From Stenotrophomonas sp. YIM B06876 (lineage in GTDB: Bacteria; Pseudomonadota; Gammaproteobacteria; Xanthomonadales; Xanthomonadaceae), in the NCBI RefSeq assembly GCF_030711595.1, contig NZ_JAUJUJ010000021.1, positions 14,986-51,755 on the forward strand: a DNA stretch of 36,770 nt, read 5' to 3'. How positions within the stretch are numbered: position 1 is the stretch's first letter; each line of letters starts with the position of its first letter. Of the stretch, positions 33,460 to 36,770 are shown piece after piece. Under the pieces are notes generated by a model. It was not told where the DNA came from. It worked only from the letters and a program-made list of their open reading frames with translations, and did not search any database. Both the position numbers and the translations under genes were made by a program.

Positions 33460-35315
33460 CTGCGGCCATCACCATCGGCCAGCAGTTGATCGCGCCCGCC
33501 TCAGTAAAGCTGGACGGCGTGTTCGGGCAGATGTTGGCGGCCAACCGCAGCGGCCGCCTGAGCAGCTTCATCGTCGATGAGCACAGCCCGTCGATCAGCA
33601 TTTTCGGCCAAGCCCACAAGCAGCAGAACCAGGAAGGCGACTGGTACGGCGAACACGCCGGCAAGTGGTTGTCGGCCACTGCGCGTGCGGTGGCGCAGGG
33701 CGGGCAGGACAAGCTGGAAGCCAACCTGCGCCGAGTCGCCGACTGGCTGATCAGCCAGCAGGACGCCGACGGCTATCTCGGCAACTACGCCGCCGACCGC
33801 CGTTTCACCGTGCCGCAGCCGCCCAAGCCCGAGAGCTGGAACGGCGAACCGGCGCTGCGCACCTGGGACATCTGGACCCACAGCTACCTGATCCTCGGCT
33901 TCCTCGAAACCTGGCGGGCGCTGGGCGAAGAGCGCTACCTGCAAGCCGCACGCGACATCGCCGACCTGTGCTGGCAGGCGCTGGAGGCGGGCATCGACAT
34001 CACCACGCTTGGCAACCACCACGGCATGTCGGCCACGGTACTGCTGGACCCGGCCGCCGACCTGTACCTGGTCACCGGCGAGCCGCGTTACCTGGCGCTG
34101 TCCGAGAAGATCCTGCAGCAGGCCAACGCCAACCCGCGTCTGGCCCTGCTCGACAAGGGCATCGCCAACGAAGATGCCGCCTTCATCGCCACCGGCAAGG
34201 CGTATCAGCTGTCGTGGAATCTGGTGGGCCTGGCCAAGCTGTACAAGGCCACCGGCAAGGCCGACTACAAGTTGGCCATCGACAATCTGTGGAACAACAT
34301 CCGCGAGCAGCACCTTACTTTGGGCGGCGGCCCGTGGGGTGGCGTGGCGCATCGCTCGCGCGAAGTGTTCAACGCCCCGCGCACGTTCTTGCCGCAGGCC
34401 TATGTGGAAACCTGCTCGGTGCTGGCGTGGATGCAGCTCAACCGCGAACTGCTGGCCATCACCGGCCACGCCCGCTACGCCGATGAACTGGAACGCACCG
34501 CCTACAACGACCTGCTGGCGGCGATGGCGCCGAACGGCGAGGACTGGTGCTACTACACCTTCCCCAACGGCAAGCGCGTGCACACCACGTATTGGCGCTG
34601 CTGCAAATCTTCCGGCGCGATGGCGGTGGAAGAGCTGCCGCAGATCGCCTACGGCATCGCCGCCGACGGTGGCCTGCGGGTCAATCTGTACAGCGCCGGT
34701 GAGGCAACGTTGGCGCATGCCGAAGCCGGCAACGTGACCCTGCAGCAGGACACCCGCTACCCGTTCGACGGCGCAATCACGATCAAGGTGCTACCCGAAC
34801 GCAGCGCCACGTTAAGCCTTGGCCTGCGCATTCCCGGCTGGGCCGAGGATGCACGCATCGAGGTCAACGGCGTCACCCAGCCTATCGACATCGCCGCTGA
34901 TGGCTTCGTGCAGTTGCAGCGGCAATGGCAGGCCGGTGATCTGGTCAACGTGCAGCTGCCGATGCAACCGCAGCTGCAGCGCGCGGCCAACATCAACGTA
35001 CAGGAATCGCGCGCACCCGATGGCTCGCCGGTAGCGCAGGAAGTACTGCGCTGGGAATACGTGGGCCTGAGCTACGGCCCGCTGGTCTATGCCACCGGCC
35101 TGATCGACGGCTTCAAGACTGACGAGACAGTGAGACTGCGGGCAGGCGATCCCGCAACGTGGCTGCAGGTGGGCACTGACGAAGGTGAAGGCGCACCGGT
35201 GACGATGTGGCTGCAAAGCCGCGCGCCCTTGGTGTTCGAGCCGTACTACCGTTGCGGCGGCCGTGAACATGGCGCGTGGCGGTTGAGCTGGCTGTCGCTG
35301 CCACCGGCACCCTGA
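33456..35315 (+). CDS. GH127-type (DUF1680) glycoside hydrolase
   Basis: A 619-residue enzyme of the DUF1680/GH127 family, which includes beta-L-arabinofuranosidases that use a zinc-bound cysteine as nucleophile. The zinc site of HypBA1 is conserved: E318 and C320 in YVETCSVLAW, and C382-C383 in YWRCCKSSGAM, with E303 in SREVFNAP as the likely acid/base. The N-terminal helical barrel contains HHGMSATVLLDPAADLYLVTG. There is no signal peptide, so it works in the cytoplasm on imported glycosides, unlike secreted plant-cell-wall enzymes. It overlaps the preceding gene by ATGA. The sugar is probably a pentose in furanose form, inferred from the family. Confidence 0.9.
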   Translation: MTAAITIGQQLIAPASVKLDGVFGQMLAANRSGRLSSFIVDEHSPSISIFGQAHKQQNQEGDWYGEHAGKWLSATARAVAQGGQDKLEANLRRVADWLISQQDADGYLGNYAADRRFTVPQPPKPESWNGEPALRTWDIWTHSYLILGFLETWRALGEERYLQAARDIADLCWQALEAGIDITTLGNHHGMSATVLLDPAADLYLVTGEPRYLALSEKILQQANANPRLALLDKGIANEDAAFIATGKAYQLSWNLVGLAKLYKATGKADYKLAIDNLWNNIREQHLTLGGGPWGGVAHRSREVFNAPRTFLPQAYVETCSVLAWMQLNRELLAITGHARYADELERTAYNDLLAAMAPNGEDWCYYTFPNGKRVHTTYWRCCKSSGAMAVEELPQIAYGIAADGGLRVNLYSAGEATLAHAEAGNVTLQQDTRYPFDGAITIKVLPERSATLSLGLRIPGWAEDARIEVNGVTQPIDIAADGFVQLQRQWQAGDLVNVQLPMQPQLQRAANINVQESRAPDGSPVAQEVLRWEYVGLSYGPLVYATGLIDGFKTDETVRLRAGDPATWLQVGTDEGEGAPVTMWLQSRAPLVFEPYYRCGGREHGAWRLSWLSLPPAP

Positions 35316-35506
35316 GCCATCAGGAAGGTCCGTGATTTCAGTATCCCGGACCTCCGGCGCAGCACGCTTTCAACAACCGCCATCCCCGACGCAGCGCCAA
35401 ACAAATCCTCATCGAAGTTTTTTGTCCTCGCTGAACATACCCGCACGATCTGTTTCTTCCGCATCCCGGGAGGACACTGCAATCCAAGGAATCGAGTGCA
35501 CCCACC
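35316..35506. other. Intergenic gap before the CoA-transferase gene
   Basis: 191 bases without a gene. It contains an A/T-rich run (near 35399-35430) that could hold a promoter, but I see no clear -35/-10 pair, operator or terminator. Confidence 0.4.
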
Positions 35507-36697
35507 ATGACCGGAAGCAACCCCCCTTCCCCGTTTGACATCGCCCATCGCGAGGGCGCAGCCGGACCGCTCAGCGGCATCCGCGTACTGGACCTGAGCG
35601 CGTATATCGCCGGGCCGTACGGCTGCACGCTGCTGGCCGACCAGGGCGCGGAAGTGATCAAGGTCGAGCCGCCGGTCGGCGACAACCTGCGCAAGTACCC
35701 CTCCACGCTGGAGGCCGAAAGCCGCGCCTTCCTCGGCGTCAATCGCTCCAAGCGCGGGGTGGTGCTGGACCTCAAGCAACCCGACCAGCGCGCGGTGCTG
35801 ATGCGGCTGGTGCGCGAGGCCGACGTACTGGTGCACAACTTCCGTCCCAGCGTGCCGGCACGGCTGGGCATCGATTTCGACAGCCTGCACAAGCTCAATC
35901 CGCGGCTGGTGTACTGCTCGGTCACCGGTTACGGCGAGCAGGGTCCGCTGAAGGACAAGGCCGGCTACGACCAGGTGCTGCAGACCATGACCGGCATGTG
36001 CGCGATGCAGGGCGCGGCCGACGGCGCCCCGGAGATCCTCTACGGCTCGGTGGTGGACTACTACGCCGCCGCGCTGGTCGCCGCCGGGGTGTCCTCGGCC
36101 CTGTACGAACGCGAGCGCAGCGGCCAAGGCCAGTTTGTCGGCGTGTCGCTGCTGCGCAGCGCCTTGACCATGCAGTCGGCGCGGATGGTGTGGGCCGAAG
36201 GCGAGCCGGCCGCAATCGGCCGCGACATGCGCTCGGGTGGCGTCACCGGCATCCACCCCACCGCCGATGGCTGGCTGTACATCTCGGCCAACACGCCGCG
36301 CTTCTGGCAGGCGCTGTGCGGCAAGACCGGGTTGCCGGCGCTGGCCACCGACCCGCGCTATGACAGCGTGCGCAAGCGCGCCGAACATGCCGCCGAACTG
36401 CTGCCGCAGCTGCACGCCGCGCTGGCCCGCAGACCGGCGCTGGAATGGGAAGCGCTGTTTGCCGAGGAAGTGCCATGCGCGGCCGCGCGCCAGATCGAAG
36501 ACATGTTCGACCATCCGCAGGTGCAGGCCGAAAACATGATCACCTCCCTGGACCACCCGCTGCTGGGCAGCTACCGCGGCGTCACCCGCCCGATCGTGTT
36601 CGGCCGCACCCCCGGTCCGCAGCCGTTTGCCGCCCCGGTCTTCGACCAGGACACCGCGGCGCTGGGCGCGCTGTTCGACACTCCGTTAGATGATTGA
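35507..36697 (+). CDS. CaiB/BaiF family (class III) CoA-transferase
   Basis: A 396-residue cytoplasmic enzyme that moves CoA from one acid to another through an aspartyl-CoA intermediate. The N-terminus (GIRVLDLSAYIAGPYGCTLLADQGAEVIKVE) is diagnostic and the catalytic Asp is D155 in KAGYDQVLQTMTG. SVTGYGEQGPL also fits the family. The ATG at 35507 is weakly supported (AAGGA lies 13 bases upstream). Together with the CitE-like lyase at 21576 it could activate and cleave a dicarboxylic acid, as in itaconate degradation (CoA-transferase, hydratase, citramalyl-CoA lyase), but no hydratase gene is seen here. Confidence 0.93.
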   Translation: MTGSNPPSPFDIAHREGAAGPLSGIRVLDLSAYIAGPYGCTLLADQGAEVIKVEPPVGDNLRKYPSTLEAESRAFLGVNRSKRGVVLDLKQPDQRAVLMRLVREADVLVHNFRPSVPARLGIDFDSLHKLNPRLVYCSVTGYGEQGPLKDKAGYDQVLQTMTGMCAMQGAADGAPEILYGSVVDYYAAALVAAGVSSALYERERSGQGQFVGVSLLRSALTMQSARMVWAEGEPAAIGRDMRSGGVTGIHPTADGWLYISANTPRFWQALCGKTGLPALATDPRYDSVRKRAEHAAELLPQLHAALARRPALEWEALFAEEVPCAAARQIEDMFDHPQVQAENMITSLDHPLLGSYRGVTRPIVFGRTPGPQPFAAPVFDQDTAALGALFDTPLDD

Positions 36698-36713
36698 CCG
36701 AAAGGATCAGCGC

Positions 36714-36770
36714 ATGACCTCAGTTTCCAAACTCGCCCAGCTGCGCGAACTGTCCGTGGTGGTGGCCGAT
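36714..36770 (+). CDS. tal: Transaldolase, N-terminal fragment (cut by window end)
   Basis: Only 19 codons are visible. The translation MTSVSKLAQLRELSVVVAD closely matches the start of xanthomonad transaldolase as I know it from memory. AAAGGA lies 8 bases before the ATG, and the gene is 16 bases after the CoA-transferase gene, so the two are probably cotranscribed. Transaldolase belongs to the non-oxidative pentose phosphate pathway, which fits entry of a pentose from the upstream sugar-processing genes. The call rests on the short start alone. Confidence 0.7.
   Translation, partial: MTSVSKLAQLRELSVVVAD

Noticed and set aside
1..36770. parS sites near parAB
   Set aside because: I checked the CACGTG occurrences I could find (for example near 3806, 8348, 10972 and 31358); none is flanked by GTTT and AAAC.

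Overview
High-GC, densely packed DNA of a xanthomonad-type gammaproteobacterium (Xanthomonas/Stenotrophomonas/Pseudoxanthomonas lineage). The evidence is the combination of L28-L33 ribosomal genes, an exonuclease III, UvrD and Pol I of gammaproteobacterial type, a soj-type parAB next to rsmG, TonB-dependent receptors, and a final partial gene whose first 19 residues match the start of xanthomonad transaldolase. The rsmG-parA-parB block suggests a place not far from the chromosomal origin. No rRNA, tRNA, CRISPR array or intact insertion sequence was seen.

Layout. 1-11.4 kb is housekeeping: polA (minus), a small lipoprotein, a universal stress protein with an FNR/Anr-like box in front, uvrD, a small secreted protein, a 476-base gap holding a relic copy of the uvrD 5' end, an FAD oxidoreductase and a cardiolipin synthase (minus), then rpmB-rpmG. 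11.5-14.3 kb carries a TonB-C-like secreted protein, whose natural start codon seems mutated to ATA, and a DUF885 peptidase-like protein. 14.5-16.7 kb is a minus-strand operon (UDP-uronate 4-epimerase, polyprenyl-phosphate glycosyltransferase, LAB_N membrane protein), consistent with lipid-linked uronic acid synthesis for LPS decoration. 16.8-19.6 kb is rsmG-parA-parB-HHH protein. 19.6-21.4 kb has a phosphopantetheinyl transferase, a GlsB/YeaQ-type membrane protein and xthA.

21.5-36.8 kb is an accessory, all plus-strand, apparently catabolic locus: CitE-like lyase, a periplasmic beta-propeller fused to a sodium:solute symporter, a LysR regulator, a tiny barrel-less TonB-receptor derivative with its own leader and terminator, a full TonB-dependent receptor, an exported serine hydrolase, a PfkB sugar kinase, a cytoplasmic TIM-barrel-like/FGE-like fusion, a cytoplasmic GH127-type (DUF1680) beta-L-arabinofuranosidase-like enzyme, a CaiB-family CoA-transferase and the start of transaldolase. 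The four genes from the receptor's hydrolase to GH127 are mostly start/stop coupled. I infer a system that imports an acylated or glycosylated, probably plant-derived, compound, removes an acyl group in the periplasm, cleaves the sugar inside the cell, feeds a pentose into the pentose-phosphate pathway through kinase and transaldolase, and disposes of an organic acid through CoA-transferase and CitE-type lyase. The substrate cannot be read from the sequence.

A further pattern is that polA, uvrD, xthA, the FAD oxidoreductase and rsmG all lack a Shine-Dalgarno sequence and carry a -10-like hexamer 6-7 bases before the start codon, which suggests leaderless mRNAs, three of them for DNA-repair enzymes.
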